Below are positions 20,751 through 29,193 of a DNA stretch of 37,576 nt, piece after piece. The stretch lies in contig JAFUQN010000128.1 of assembly GCA_017472365.1 (NCBI GenBank), positions 1 to 37,576 of the forward strand, in the 5' to 3' direction. The DNA comes from Bacillota bacterium. GTDB lineage: Bacteria; Bacillota; Clostridia; Peptostreptococcales; Anaerovoracaceae. A program made the position numbers and the translations under genes. Position 1 is the stretch's first letter, and every line of letters begins with the position of its first letter. The notes below the pieces were generated by a model. It was not told the DNA's origin. It searched no databases and saw only the letters and a program-made list of their open reading frames with translations.

Positions 20751-21671
20751 CTAAATTCCTCGTTCCTTCAGGTACGCGGCAATCACATCCCCCAGATACT
20801 GCCCCGTCAAGATCGCCTGTTCGATGGTATTTTCATTATTCCCGACCTCGATCAGAACATGATGATCGGATATGTATTGATTGAATTTATACGCTTTTTC
20901 AATGATTTTTCCGGTAAATCCCGGATACAGCGCTTCTGCAATACGATTCAGATCATTGACCGTTTTTGTCAGCTCCATCACATTGGGATTTCCCTGACCG
21001 ATCACATATCCATACGAAGCAGAATTCTTTCCCTCCACACTCACCGTTTTCCCAACACTCCCTGCATATCCGGCCGCATCTCTGTGCAGATCCACCACCA
21101 GCGCGATCTGCGGATACTGCTTCAGATAGCTTTGGGCTGTTTCCAGCGACCGGGAATATGACTGGTTGTAAGACGGATTATCATGGATTGTTTCATCGTG
21201 GATCACCACATATCCCAGTTCCTTCAGACGGTTCTCCATGGCATCTCCCACCTGTCGGACCGTTCCTTCTTTTTCCACCGAATGAAAGTTTCCTTCCGAC
21301 ACCGGTTGGTACGATTCTGTCGTATGAGTATGATAAATAAGAACCGCCGGTGCTTTTACGCTGTCCGTCACTGTTACTGGTTCTATTGTTTTCTCTTTCG
21401 GTTCAGTCAAACCGCCTTCGGCGGTCACTCCAGCGGATGGTTCCGGTTCAAATTCGTTCTCCGGAAGTTCTTCTGCTTCGTCAGCCGGAGGTAATACTTC
21501 CTGCTGCGGAATCATCGCCATCATCGGTAGAACATCACTGGCCAGCGTCATCGTAACCGCGGCCACAGCTCCGCCCTGCTCCGATTTATTTTTGTGGATT
21601 TCCCCTATAAAAAACGCCATAGTCATACATAACAGCAAGACTACAGCGCCGATTTCCCTTTTTTGTTTCAT
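20751..21671 (-). CDS. spoIIP: Stage II sporulation protein P, peptidoglycan amidase
   Basis: Cell-wall hydrolase needed with SpoIID and SpoIIM for thinning the septum and moving the mother-cell membrane in engulfment. I begin at ATG 21671 with AAAAGGGG 6 bases upstream, giving 306 residues: a membrane anchor (about 7-25), a variable proline/glutamate-rich linker (about 50-110), and an amidase domain with the zinc-site motifs IYHTHTTESY, VVDLHRDA and VGNNENTIEQA. An in-frame start at 21812 would lie across the rpsT terminator and is rejected. B. subtilis SpoIIP has 401 residues; clostridial forms are often shorter. The linker contains the palindrome shared with hemW. Confidence 0.93.
   Translation of the reverse strand: MKQKREIGAVVLLLCMTMAFFIGEIHKNKSEQGGAVAAVTMTLASDVLPMMAMIPQQEVLPPADEAEELPENEFEPEPSAGVTAEGGLTEPKEKTIEPVTVTDSVKAPAVLIYHTHTTESYQPVSEGNFHSVEKEGTVRQVGDAMENRLKELGYVVIHDETIHDNPSYNQSYSRSLETAQSYLKQYPQIALVVDLHRDAAGYAGSVGKTVSVEGKNSASYGYVIGQGNPNVMELTKTVNDLNRIAEALYPGFTGKIIEKAYKFNQYISDHHVLIEVGNNENTIEQAILTGQYLGDVIAAYLKERGI
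21410..21426. repeat. Short palindrome inside spoIIP, shared with hemW
   Basis: Same 17 bases as 16820-16836 and the same reading frame (Thr-Ala-Glu-Gly-Gly), here in the non-catalytic linker of SpoIIP. Confidence 0.8.
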
Positions 21672-21743
21672 TTTCGTCCCCTTTTCGCTGTACAAATCGT
21701 TGTTACTATTATATACAGCCGAATCACAGATTATTTCAAAAAA

Positions 21744-21774
21744 GAAAAAAACCAGGGAGACACATCCTGGTTTT
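21744..21774 (-). terminator. rpsT terminator
   Basis: Minus-strand stem AAAACCAGG / CCTGGTTTT with a long T run (TTTTTTTCTTTTTT). It lies between rpsT and spoIIP and insulates the sporulation gene from ribosomal transcription. Confidence 0.9.
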
Positions 21775-21830
21775 CCGCGTTCATTCCGCTTTCGTGCATT
21801 TAACTTATGCACTGGTGGGGACGGGTGAGA

Positions 21831-22103
21831 TTAAGCTTCTGCCTGAGCTTTCTTGAAAGCCTTAGCCATTCTGGATACTTTTCTGGAAGCTGCGTTCTTA
21901 TGGATAGTTCCCTTAGCAGCTGCCTGCATCAGTTTCTTTTCAGCCAGAGCCTTCTTAGCTGCTGCGGTTTCGAAATCGCCTTCAGCTAATGCCTTGTCGA
22001 AGTTCTTAACGATCGCCTTCAGATGACCCTTGACTCTTCTGTTAGCCGCGGTCTTCTTTGCGATTACGCTGATTCTCTTCTTTGCAGATTTAATGTTTGC
22101 CAT
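21831..22103 (-). CDS. rpsT: 30S ribosomal protein S20
   Basis: The 90 residues start MANIKSAKKRISVIAKKTAA, the hallmark of S20, and are rich in lysine and alanine throughout. S20 binds 16S rRNA during early 30S assembly. The ribosome-binding site is GGGGTG 7 bases before the ATG. It is divergent from gpr, the usual Firmicutes neighbour. Confidence 0.97.
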   Translation of the reverse strand: MANIKSAKKRISVIAKKTAANRRVKGHLKAIVKNFDKALAEGDFETAAAKKALAEKKLMQAAAKGTIHKNAASRKVSRMAKAFKKAQAEA

Positions 22104-22141
22104 ATTGTTTCACCCCACTTTCGTAAAATATCGCGATTAAT

Positions 22142-22170
22142 ATTATATATGAATAATATAGAAAAAGCAA
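22142..22170 (-). promoter_or_regulatory. Probable rpsT promoter
   Basis: On the minus strand TTGCTT (22165-22170) and TATAAT (22142-22147) with a 17-bp spacer, about 38 bp upstream of rpsT. No forespore-type (sigma G/F) promoter for gpr could be called with confidence in the same gap, which is very A/T-rich. Confidence 0.55.
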
Positions 22171-22227
22171 GTAAAAAATATCGAAAATCGAAAAAATTTT
22201 TCAACCTGTTTTTTAAGGAGTTTTGCC

Positions 22228-23085
22228 ATGATTTATACTGATTTAGCCATTGAAAGTGCATCCATGCTGAACGCAGCCCCGGATCCTTCTTCCTCAGGAA
22301 TCACCGTCCACGAAGCCAGTCCTTCACCGGATGTTAAGATTACACGCATCACCATCGATACGGAAGAGGCTGCATCGGCCATGCACAAACCATGCGGAAC
22401 GTACATCACCATCGAGTCTCCCGACTTTCTTCAGGAACGCCCGGAAATCACGCAGGCGCTCCGCGAAGCGGTTGCCGCAGAACTGACCCGTCTGGTTCCT
22501 TTCCACCCGTGCAGAAAAGTACTGATCGCAGGAATCGGAAACGAAAAAATCACACCGGACTCGCTTGGTCCTCATACCATATCAAAGATCCGCGTGACAC
22601 GTCACCTGTTCGTTGAATACGAAGCGGAAAGCGATACGCGCCAGACCAATGTGGCCGCCATCCACCCGGGAGTCATGGCACAGACCGGTATTGAAACGGC
22701 GGAAATCCTGCACCGCCTTGTGGATTTTCTGAAACCCGATGTGCTGATCGCCGTAGATTCACTGGCCGCCAGGGATGTTTCCAGAATGAATACCACGATC
22801 CAGATCACTGACACAGGCATCGCCCCGGGAGCCGGAACAAAGAACCATCGTGTACATCTGACAAAGGAAACGATGGGCTGTCAGGTGATTGCCATCGGCG
22901 TACCGACCGTAATCCACTGTCAGGCTCTGCTCAACGATCCAGAAGCACCGGATCTGATCGTCACCGGAACCAACATCGATCAGGTAATCCACGATTTTTC
23001 TTCAGTTATCGCTGACGGACTCGATCTTACTCTCCATCCCGGGCTGTTTTCCGGCTGTGATTCAGGACATAGATACCACCTGTAA
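22228..23085 (+). CDS. gpr: Germination protease (SASP-degrading, A25 family)
   Basis: Degrades small acid-soluble spore proteins at germination. Active-site regions known from B. megaterium GPR are kept: GNEKITPDSLGP (D111) and AVDSLAARD (D177), with the C-terminal TGTNIDQVIHDFSSVIADG. The protein has 285 residues against about 370 in Bacillus. TDLA starts at residue 4, so almost no propeptide is present; in Bacillus about 15 residues precede it and are removed during activation. AAGGAG lies 7 bases before the ATG, and the upstream frame has no other ATG, GTG or TTG before a stop. The last 59 bp overlap the convergent EamA gene. Confidence 0.92.
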   Translation: MIYTDLAIESASMLNAAPDPSSSGITVHEASPSPDVKITRITIDTEEAASAMHKPCGTYITIESPDFLQERPEITQALREAVAAELTRLVPFHPCRKVLIAGIGNEKITPDSLGPHTISKIRVTRHLFVEYEAESDTRQTNVAAIHPGVMAQTGIETAEILHRLVDFLKPDVLIAVDSLAARDVSRMNTTIQITDTGIAPGAGTKNHRVHLTKETMGCQVIAIGVPTVIHCQALLNDPEAPDLIVTGTNIDQVIHDFSSVIADGLDLTLHPGLFSGCDSGHRYHL

Positions 23086-23962
23086 TCAGCGCAAGAGAAA
23101 TCATATACTGGATTTGGAACACGTTTTCGCGGAGGAAAATTCCGGACAGCAGCGTACCGCTGATGGGTACGACACAGCTGAAAATACTCAGACGTCCCAC
23201 TTTGTTATACTGGTTCAAAAGCGTCCATAACGTAAAGGATACGGAAGAAATGAAAATCAAATAGCCAAGGATCAGGAAATCGCCCAGCGCATCAAAGGAT
23301 AAGCTGGCCCCCATGGTCCATCCCACGATCATCAGTAAGAATCCGCCAATGCCGAGGCTGTACCCGGTTACAGATACCGCATCATCCGTCTTTGTGGACT
23401 TTTTACTGATGATGGTTCCAATGGTTCCGAATACGGCAGATAACATGATGAACCCTTCACCCGTGGGAGAGAATCCGATGGTACCCTTTCCCAGCGTAGC
23501 AAAAAGAACACCCACAAACCCCATGGTGCAGGCAACGATCTTTCTGCGGTTCAATTTATCATCCGTGTACACAAAGTGCGCCAAAATAACTGCAATAAAC
23601 GTGTTTGTGGCGCTGAAGATCGAAGAATTCGTTCCGGAGATATTGGCTGCGCCAAGATACGAGAACATGTACTGGAAAAACGTCTGGAACAACATCTGAA
23701 GACAAACGGTTTTCCGGTTTCCGTTTTCCTTATGGATCATCGGAATCTTCTTCTGTGTTAGAATATAAAACAGAAGCAGTACCAGACCGGCGCCGAAGAA
23801 CCGGTATCCGGCGAACAGGATCTGTTCTGGCATATTCGTCACATGGAACTGCTCATTTCCTACTTTAATGGAAGGCCAGGCACTCCCCCACAACACATTT
23901 GTGAAGATGGCCAGAATCACCACATACACGGGATTGGTGAAAATACGTTCTTTTCTGCTCAA
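23027..23962 (-). CDS. EamA/DMT family transporter (ten-helix)
   Basis: Two EamA domains with about ten hydrophobic helices: FTNVLWGSAWPSIKVG in the first helix, and GFVGVLFATLGKG and LITGGIYVLNHSRK at the ends of the two repeats. The substrate is unknown. I prefer the TTG at 23962, which has GAGGG 7 bases upstream and gives 311 residues; an upstream in-frame start at 24028 would lie in the hairpin of the preceding gene. The 3' end overlaps gpr tail-to-tail by 59 bp with no terminator between them. Confidence 0.85.
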   Translation of the reverse strand: MSRKERIFTNPVYVVILAIFTNVLWGSAWPSIKVGNEQFHVTNMPEQILFAGYRFFGAGLVLLLFYILTQKKIPMIHKENGNRKTVCLQMLFQTFFQYMFSYLGAANISGTNSSIFSATNTFIAVILAHFVYTDDKLNRRKIVACTMGFVGVLFATLGKGTIGFSPTGEGFIMLSAVFGTIGTIISKKSTKTDDAVSVTGYSLGIGGFLLMIVGWTMGASLSFDALGDFLILGYLIFISSVSFTLWTLLNQYNKVGRLSIFSCVVPISGTLLSGIFLRENVFQIQYMISLALITGGIYVLNHSRKTARDGE

Positions 23963-23999
23963 AATACTACCCTCGTTGTTGTTTCTTTTTACCCGAAGA

Positions 24000-24025
24000 A
24001 ACACCCGCCGGAATTGGCGGGTGTT
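24000..24025 (-). terminator. Terminator of the cysteine desulfidase gene
   Basis: Ten-base perfect arms AACACCCGCC / GGCGGGTGTT around a 6-base loop, followed on the minus strand by TTCTTC. It lies 37 bp after the stop at 24062. Confidence 0.75.
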
Positions 24026-24061
24026 CAATGCATTTATTTTACTCGATTTGTCGCAGTTTGT

Positions 24062-25342
24062 CTACTTCTTTAGGATAATATCCAAAACTACACGGTCCAT
24101 CTTTGCCATGCCTTCTCTGGAAACGCGGACAAAGTTATCGATCATATCCTGTTCCGATTCCCCGACGATCCCATCGGTGGACTGGATTCCGCGGCCATCC
24201 ATGGCCAGCATAGCGGCCATCAATCCGGAGTGGGTACAAGTTGCTACTTTCACAGCACAGCCAGCCTTGGCACCGTCGCACATAAGGCCCGCTACGTTAC
24301 CCAGAGACGTCTTCATTGCCTGAAGCATTTCTGTTTCTCCGCCGCCCATCAGATAGACGACACCGCAGGCAGATGCTGCAGCGGCGATCACTGCTCCGCA
24401 GACGGCCCCTAAAATACCGAATTTTTCTTTGATATGAACTGCCATCAGACAGCTGATCGCTGTGGATCTCAACACTTCCAGGGGACTCTTTCCCCAATAC
24501 TTTGCAACGGAAGCTACAGGCAATGTACAGGTCAGACCCTGATTTCCGCTTCCGGTGTTGGACATGACAGCCATATCCGCACCGGCCATTCTTGTATCCA
24601 CCGCACACATGGTTCTCATCAGTGCATCGTTGATCCAGTCAGAACCCATGTTTCCACCGCTCATCATTCGTCCGAACGCCGCGCCGGCACCCATACCGTA
24701 CGTTCCTTCCATTCCGGCTTCCGATACAGCAGTGTTCATCTCAATCGCCTTTTTCACCTTCCATAATTCGTCTTCTGTAGCTGTAGAAGCGAATTCTAAA
24801 ATTGATGCGATGGACAGAAAGCTCACATCATGGGATTTTTTTTCTTCCACCGACTCCTCTTCCGGATGTACTTCTTTTACAATCGTACCGTTGACAGTAA
24901 CCGAAGTCACGTTCAGATAATTATCTTCAATTACAACCTTTGCCGTTCCTTCTGTTGTCGTTATTTCCACACACAAATACAAAGACTGATCCGTATCAGC
25001 AACGGAACTGCTGATCATACCGGATTCCACCATGGCATCGGCCTGAGCCAGATGTTCCTGCTTCAATCCGTTGAGAACTTCCAGTCCCTTTTCATGATCT
25101 CCGCCAAGAACTCCCAGCGCCAGCGCCAAAGAAATACCGCAGCGGCCACCGGTCTTGGGAATGCAGACCGCCGCTGCATTTTTAATCAAATTTACCGAAA
25201 TCTGTGCCTTCAGAGACAGAACCTCTCCGCCCAAATAACTTCTGGCACATGCTGCCCCGTAAGCTAAGCCTACGGGGTCCGTACAACCTAAAGCAGGCGC
25301 TAACTGCGCATCCAATACTTTGACAAATCGTTCTCTTTCCAT
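24062..25342 (-). CDS. L-cysteine desulfidase / serine dehydratase-like protein (UPF0597, CyuA/YhaM type)
   Basis: The 426-residue protein starts FVKVLDAQLAPALGCTDPVG, the N-terminal signature of the UPF0597 family, and has MCDGAKAGCAVKVATC near 385. The cysteines in GCTDP and in CDGAKAGC are those expected to hold a 4Fe-4S cluster. Family members split cysteine to pyruvate, ammonia and sulfide in anaerobes; YhaM/CyuA does this in E. coli. GGGGG lies 6 bases before the ATG. It is a single-gene unit between two terminators. Confidence 0.9.
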   Translation of the reverse strand: MERERFVKVLDAQLAPALGCTDPVGLAYGAACARSYLGGEVLSLKAQISVNLIKNAAAVCIPKTGGRCGISLALALGVLGGDHEKGLEVLNGLKQEHLAQADAMVESGMISSSVADTDQSLYLCVEITTTEGTAKVVIEDNYLNVTSVTVNGTIVKEVHPEEESVEEKKSHDVSFLSIASILEFASTATEDELWKVKKAIEMNTAVSEAGMEGTYGMGAGAAFGRMMSGGNMGSDWINDALMRTMCAVDTRMAGADMAVMSNTGSGNQGLTCTLPVASVAKYWGKSPLEVLRSTAISCLMAVHIKEKFGILGAVCGAVIAAAASACGVVYLMGGGETEMLQAMKTSLGNVAGLMCDGAKAGCAVKVATCTHSGLMAAMLAMDGRGIQSTDGIVGESEQDMIDNFVRVSREGMAKMDRVVLDIILKK

Positions 25343-25428
25343 GATGTTCCCCCGAATTCTTCCTGTGTGTTGTTGGTATATTTGTATTCAAAAACTGCAA
25401 AGAAACTTAACTTCTTCAATAATAGAAT

Positions 25429-25453
25429 AAACTCGGCCCCAGGGGCCGAGTCA
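25429..25453 (-). terminator. azlCD terminator
   Basis: Stem ACTCGGCC / GGCCGAGT around CCAGG, then TTTATTCTATTATT on the minus strand. It lies 43 bp after the azlD stop. Confidence 0.85.
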
Positions 25454-25495
25454 ATCGCAAATCTAAAAATTTTTACATTTTTTTCTTATATTTCG

Positions 25496-25801
25496 TTACA
25501 GAAAACGTTCCAGAATAAATACGGTGATGCAGGCAAACGCCGCTACCTGAACGAGGCTGCGTTCCTTCCAGGCTGCGACCATAGCTACAATGAAGCCGCC
25601 GGTTGCCGCGATCATGGACGATGTGGATGTCAGAATCGCAGGGAAAGTCATAGCGGATAACGTCGCATAAGGAACATAGTGCAGGAAGGACTGAATGAAC
25701 TGGCTTTTGATTTGCTGACGAATCAAAGTCAGAGGCAGTACACGAATCAAATAAGTAACACCAGCCATAACCAGGATATACAGATATACATTTTCAAGCA
25801 T
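25496..25801 (-). CDS. azlD: Branched-chain amino acid transporter small subunit
   Basis: The 101 residues form about three or four hydrophobic helices, with TYLIRVLPLTLIR near the N-terminus and YVPYATLSAMTFPAIL in the middle, both typical of AzlD. It pairs with AzlC to export branched-chain amino acids or their analogues. The start ATG overlaps the azlC stop by one base (TAATG). Confidence 0.93.
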   Translation of the reverse strand: MLENVYLYILVMAGVTYLIRVLPLTLIRQQIKSQFIQSFLHYVPYATLSAMTFPAILTSTSSMIAATGGFIVAMVAAWKERSLVQVAAFACITVFILERFL

Positions 25802-26544
25802 TACTGATTTTCTCCTTCCTCTTCAATCGCTTCAACTTCAACGGGTCTTAACATTGCTGCTGCAGCTGCAACAACAACAGTGATGATGATGATCTGGAAT
25901 CCGGAAGAGATATTCTTCAGGACAGGCATCATCTGGAATACGGTGCTCATCGCCATAGCGGACAGAACAACGGCACCAACCGCCTTATTCTTCTTGGAAG
26001 GCGGAACAACGATCGCCAGGAACATACCATAAATCGCAATTCCCAGAGCGCTGGTCAGGCTGTCCGGAAGAATCGCTCCGCACAGAGCTCCGGTCACAGA
26101 ACCGCCCACCCATCCGGGACAAGCAGCAGACATCAGACCATAGTTATAAAACGGCTTCAAATAACCATCTCTTAAAACGGAAACACCGAAGATTTCATCC
26201 GTAACACCGTGAGCAACGGTCAGACGATGGAAAAACGGTACTTTCGGATCCCACTTCTGAGATAACGCGCAGGACATCAGGCAATATCTCAGGTTGATGA
26301 TCAGCTGTGTCAGTGCCATTTCCGCAAAGGATGCGCCGTTGACGATCAGTCCCACCGCCGCGAACTGCCCTGCGGATGTCAGATTGGTCAGGGACATCAG
26401 ACCGATCTGAAATGCTGTCATCCCTGCTTCTTTTGCCATAATACCAAATGCAAACGAAACCGCAAAGTAACCCAGTCCAATGGGAATACCGTCCTGAAAA
26501 CCTTTTCTCCAGACAGTACCTCTGCTCATGGTACGCTCTGTCAT
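25801..26544 (-). CDS. azlC: Branched-chain amino acid export protein large subunit
   Basis: The 247-residue membrane protein has GLGYFAVSFAFGIMAKEAG, then NLTSAGQFAAVGLI and LIINLRYCLMS, the conserved core of AzlC/LIV-E. GGAGG lies 8 bases before the ATG. It is the first gene of the azlCD pair and is divergent from a LysR regulator that probably controls it. Confidence 0.95.
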   Translation of the reverse strand: MTERTMSRGTVWRKGFQDGIPIGLGYFAVSFAFGIMAKEAGMTAFQIGLMSLTNLTSAGQFAAVGLIVNGASFAEMALTQLIINLRYCLMSCALSQKWDPKVPFFHRLTVAHGVTDEIFGVSVLRDGYLKPFYNYGLMSAACPGWVGGSVTGALCGAILPDSLTSALGIAIYGMFLAIVVPPSKKNKAVGAVVLSAMAMSTVFQMMPVLKNISSGFQIIIITVVVAAAAAMLRPVEVEAIEEEGENQ

Positions 26545-26603
26545 AACAATCTCCTCCTAAATAAAACGACATATTTTTATCAAATAACCTGTGGTTGCTT
26601 TTT

Positions 26604-26679
26604 TCACATTAATACTATATAATGCAATTATACATTAGTAAAATTATTTATTTTCATAGAACTATAAATCTTACTAATG
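26604..26679. promoter_or_regulatory. azlC promoter and inverted repeat in the azlC-LysR intergenic region
   Basis: CATTAGTAA (26633-26641) and its complement TTACTAATG (26671-26679) are 29 bp apart. On the minus strand the left copy overlaps a -35 TTTACT, 17 bp from TATAGT, which points to azlC. This suits a LysR-type activator or repressor that binds two half-regions. A promoter for the LysR gene was not clear. Confidence 0.6.
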
Positions 26680-26750
26680 CATATATCATCTTTTGTTATA
26701 TAGCATCTTTGTCTTGAATCTTGCAGTCTTTTCCGCAAAGGAGGCAGCCT

Positions 26751-27656
26751 ATGAAGCGTTATCACACATTTTTGAAAGTCATCGAATTGGGCAGTTTCAC
26801 TAAAACAGCAGAAGAACTAGGTTATACCCAGTCTGCCATCAGCCAGATGATCCAGTCGCTCGAAACGGAACTGGATACCACACTTCTTTTGCGTTCCCGC
26901 AGCGGGATCGAACTGACTGCAGACGGAAAGGAATTACTTCCTTACATATATAATATCTGCAACAGTTATCACAACTTATCTGAAAAACTGAAGGAAATGC
27001 ACAATCTTCAGTCCGGTGTTATCCGCATCGGTACGTTTTCCAGTATTTCCTGTCACTGGCTTCCCCAGTTGATCGACGAATTCCACAAGACACACCCCGG
27101 AATCAGTTTTGAACTGCATCAGGTCGTCGAATATGCCGATATGGCTGGTCTGATCCAGAACGGACATGTGGACTTTGGTTTTCTGACACCGGAAGTTGCC
27201 GAAAGTTATCCTCATATCGATTTAAATGAAGACCAGATGATGGCCGTACTGTCACCGTCTCATCCTCTGGCATCTCAGGAAACCGTGACTTTGGAACAGC
27301 TGGCCAGCGAGCCTTACATCCTTCTGGAAGAAGGTGACATCAATGAGCCGCTGAATTACTTCCGCCAGAATCACCTGGAGCCCAATATCCGCTACCGCGT
27401 TCATGACGACTATACCATCATGTCCATGGTCGAACTGAACCTGGGCGTATCGATCCTTTCGCAGATGTTCCTGCAGAGAAGTTCTTATGATCTTGCCGTA
27501 CGTCCCATCGAGCCTCCGGTAAAGCGTACCATCTCCCTGGCCTTCCGTCACATGGAGACACTACCCACGGCAGCACGTCACTTTATCGACCTCGTTGTAA
27601 AAAAACACTGTACCAGCGAAAAAGGCAGAGCACAGTGGAACGAACTGTTCCGCTGA
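26751..27656 (+). CDS. LysR-family transcriptional regulator, probable regulator of azlCD
   Basis: The ATG at 26751 is chosen for its AAAGGAGG 6 bases upstream (301 residues). The N-terminal winged helix-turn-helix is clear (FLKVIELGSFTKTAEELGYT, then QSAISQMIQSLE), followed by the two-lobed effector domain (IRIGTFSSIS, VDFGFLTPEV, LNLGVSILSQMF). Divergent position next to azlC suggests control of branched-chain amino acid export, with an amino acid as possible effector. Its terminator hairpin lies within the end of panF. Confidence 0.93.
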   Translation: MKRYHTFLKVIELGSFTKTAEELGYTQSAISQMIQSLETELDTTLLLRSRSGIELTADGKELLPYIYNICNSYHNLSEKLKEMHNLQSGVIRIGTFSSISCHWLPQLIDEFHKTHPGISFELHQVVEYADMAGLIQNGHVDFGFLTPEVAESYPHIDLNEDQMMAVLSPSHPLASQETVTLEQLASEPYILLEEGDINEPLNYFRQNHLEPNIRYRVHDDYTIMSMVELNLGVSILSQMFLQRSSYDLAVRPIEPPVKRTISLAFRHMETLPTAARHFIDLVVKKHCTSEKGRAQWNELFR

Positions 27657-27696
27657 GGCCCTGCCTCTTTTTATGTCGATACTTAACCCTTTTGAA

Positions 27697-29193
27697 TTAT
27701 CTGACGCTGACAGCGTCTTTTTTGTTTGTAATGATTCCGGTCACAAAATAAGCGATACCACCGAAAAGCAGTGCGATCACGATTTCATGAACATGGAACG
27801 GTGCGATTTTCACTTGATTGAAGAATACAAAGGTAGATACGCCCACCAGAATCGAGGCGATACAGCACTTTGCATTTCCCTTGTCCCAATATAGTCCTCC
27901 CACCAGCGGCCAGAAGAACGTAGCTTCCAGTCCGCCCATGGCGAAAAGGTTGATCCATACGATAATATCAGGGGGAGACATGGCGAAAAGGAACGCAATG
28001 AGACCCAAAACGACTGTGATCAGAAAACTGTATCTGGAAATCTTTTTATCCGAAACTGCACCCTTTCCTTCCCGGTCTTTTGCAATGTAACTGAGCCACA
28101 AATCCTTGATGATCGTCGCGGAAGCCAGGATCAAAAGCGAAGATACAGTGGACATGACCGCAGCCAACGGAGCGGCCAGGAACAATCCCGCAGCCCATCC
28201 GGGCATATAATTCATTACCACATAAGGAATGACCTGGTCTGTGGTTCCAACACCGCCTTCCGGAAGCAGCGGAAGACATAATACGCCTGCCAGGTGCATT
28301 CCGATCATCATGATTCCCACGGTAACTGTACCGTAGATCATGGCACGGTGCATGGAATTGGTATCCTTAAATCCCATTCCGCGGACAGCCGTCTGCGGAA
28401 GTCCGAGAACGCCGACTCCGACCAAAACCCAGTAAGAAATCAGATACCCCGGGGACAGCGCTGTGTTTCCATTAGCATATGGCCCCTTCCCCAGAAGATC
28501 CCAGCCGGGATTGATTTCCGTCAGTTCCATGGTGATTGCTTCCATTCCCCCGCCGGCCTTTAACACAAAGAACAGCATCAGGAATGTACCGAACGCCATA
28601 ATGATCCCCTGAAACGTATCGGTAATGACAACTGCTTTAAATCCTCCGACAGATGTATAGATGATAACGATCGCTGCAAACATCGCCAATCCCAGCTGAT
28701 ACGGAAGACCCGTCACCGTCTGGATCAACGTGGCTCCCCCAATAAACTGAGCCACCATCTGCGTTACAAAGAAACAAACAAGGCAGATTCCACAGAGCGC
28801 AACCACCAGCGGACTCTGATATCTCGCCTGGAAATAGTCCGTTACCGTTACTGCATTGATTTCCCGGGAAATGATCGCAAATTTCTTTCCCACGACGCCG
28901 AGTGTCAAAAAAGCAGAACCGATCTGAACACCAGCGACCCATACCTGAGTCAGTCCCCAGTTGGCTGCAAGTCCCGGCCCACCGAGAAACGAACTGGCGC
29001 TGGCGTAGGTTGCCACCAGGGTCATGGCCAGTACAAGTCCGCCCATGGAACGGTTTCCCATGAAGTAATTCTGGAGAAATCCTCCTTCTGCATTATCCTT
29101 TACTGCTTTTCTGCTGACCATAAGCCCTAAAAACAAATTGATGAGAAGATAACTAGAAAGAATACATAAAACCATAATCTGTTTACTTGTCAT
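27697..29193 (-). CDS. panF: Sodium/pantothenate symporter
   Basis: Sodium:solute symporter family, about thirteen hydrophobic helices, 498 residues from ATG 29193 (GGAGGTG 7 bases upstream). The start region GNRSMGGLVLAMTLVATYASASSFLGGPG is close to PanF, and VGGFKAVVITDTFQG is the SSF family signature. It imports pantothenate for coenzyme A synthesis. The first 11 bases overlap the yhdT stop, so the two genes are translationally linked, the usual yhdT-panF arrangement. Confidence 0.94.
   Translation of the reverse strand: MTSKQIMVLCILSSYLLINLFLGLMVSRKAVKDNAEGGFLQNYFMGNRSMGGLVLAMTLVATYASASSFLGGPGLAANWGLTQVWVAGVQIGSAFLTLGVVGKKFAIISREINAVTVTDYFQARYQSPLVVALCGICLVCFFVTQMVAQFIGGATLIQTVTGLPYQLGLAMFAAIVIIYTSVGGFKAVVITDTFQGIIMAFGTFLMLFFVLKAGGGMEAITMELTEINPGWDLLGKGPYANGNTALSPGYLISYWVLVGVGVLGLPQTAVRGMGFKDTNSMHRAMIYGTVTVGIMMIGMHLAGVLCLPLLPEGGVGTTDQVIPYVVMNYMPGWAAGLFLAAPLAAVMSTVSSLLILASATIIKDLWLSYIAKDREGKGAVSDKKISRYSFLITVVLGLIAFLFAMSPPDIIVWINLFAMGGLEATFFWPLVGGLYWDKGNAKCCIASILVGVSTFVFFNQVKIAPFHVHEIVIALLFGGIAYFVTGIITNKKDAVSVR
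27703..27723 (+). terminator. LysR terminator inside the 3' end of panF
   Basis: GACGCT-GAC-AGCGTC followed by TTTTTT on the plus strand. The same bases encode the last residues of PanF (Lys-Asp-Ala-Val-Ser-Val-Arg) on the minus strand. Confidence 0.7.

Noticed and set aside
22457-22475. GCGAAGCGGTTGCCGC in gpr as another member of the GGTTGCC palindrome set
   Set aside because: It encodes a natural helix (REAVAAE), the stem is only 4 bp, and a similar GAAGCGGTTGCC occurs by codon use in the flotillin tail.
25343-25428. Promoter upstream of the cysteine desulfidase gene
   Set aside because: Several -35-like and -10-like hexamers exist but none with suitable spacing, so no site is claimed.
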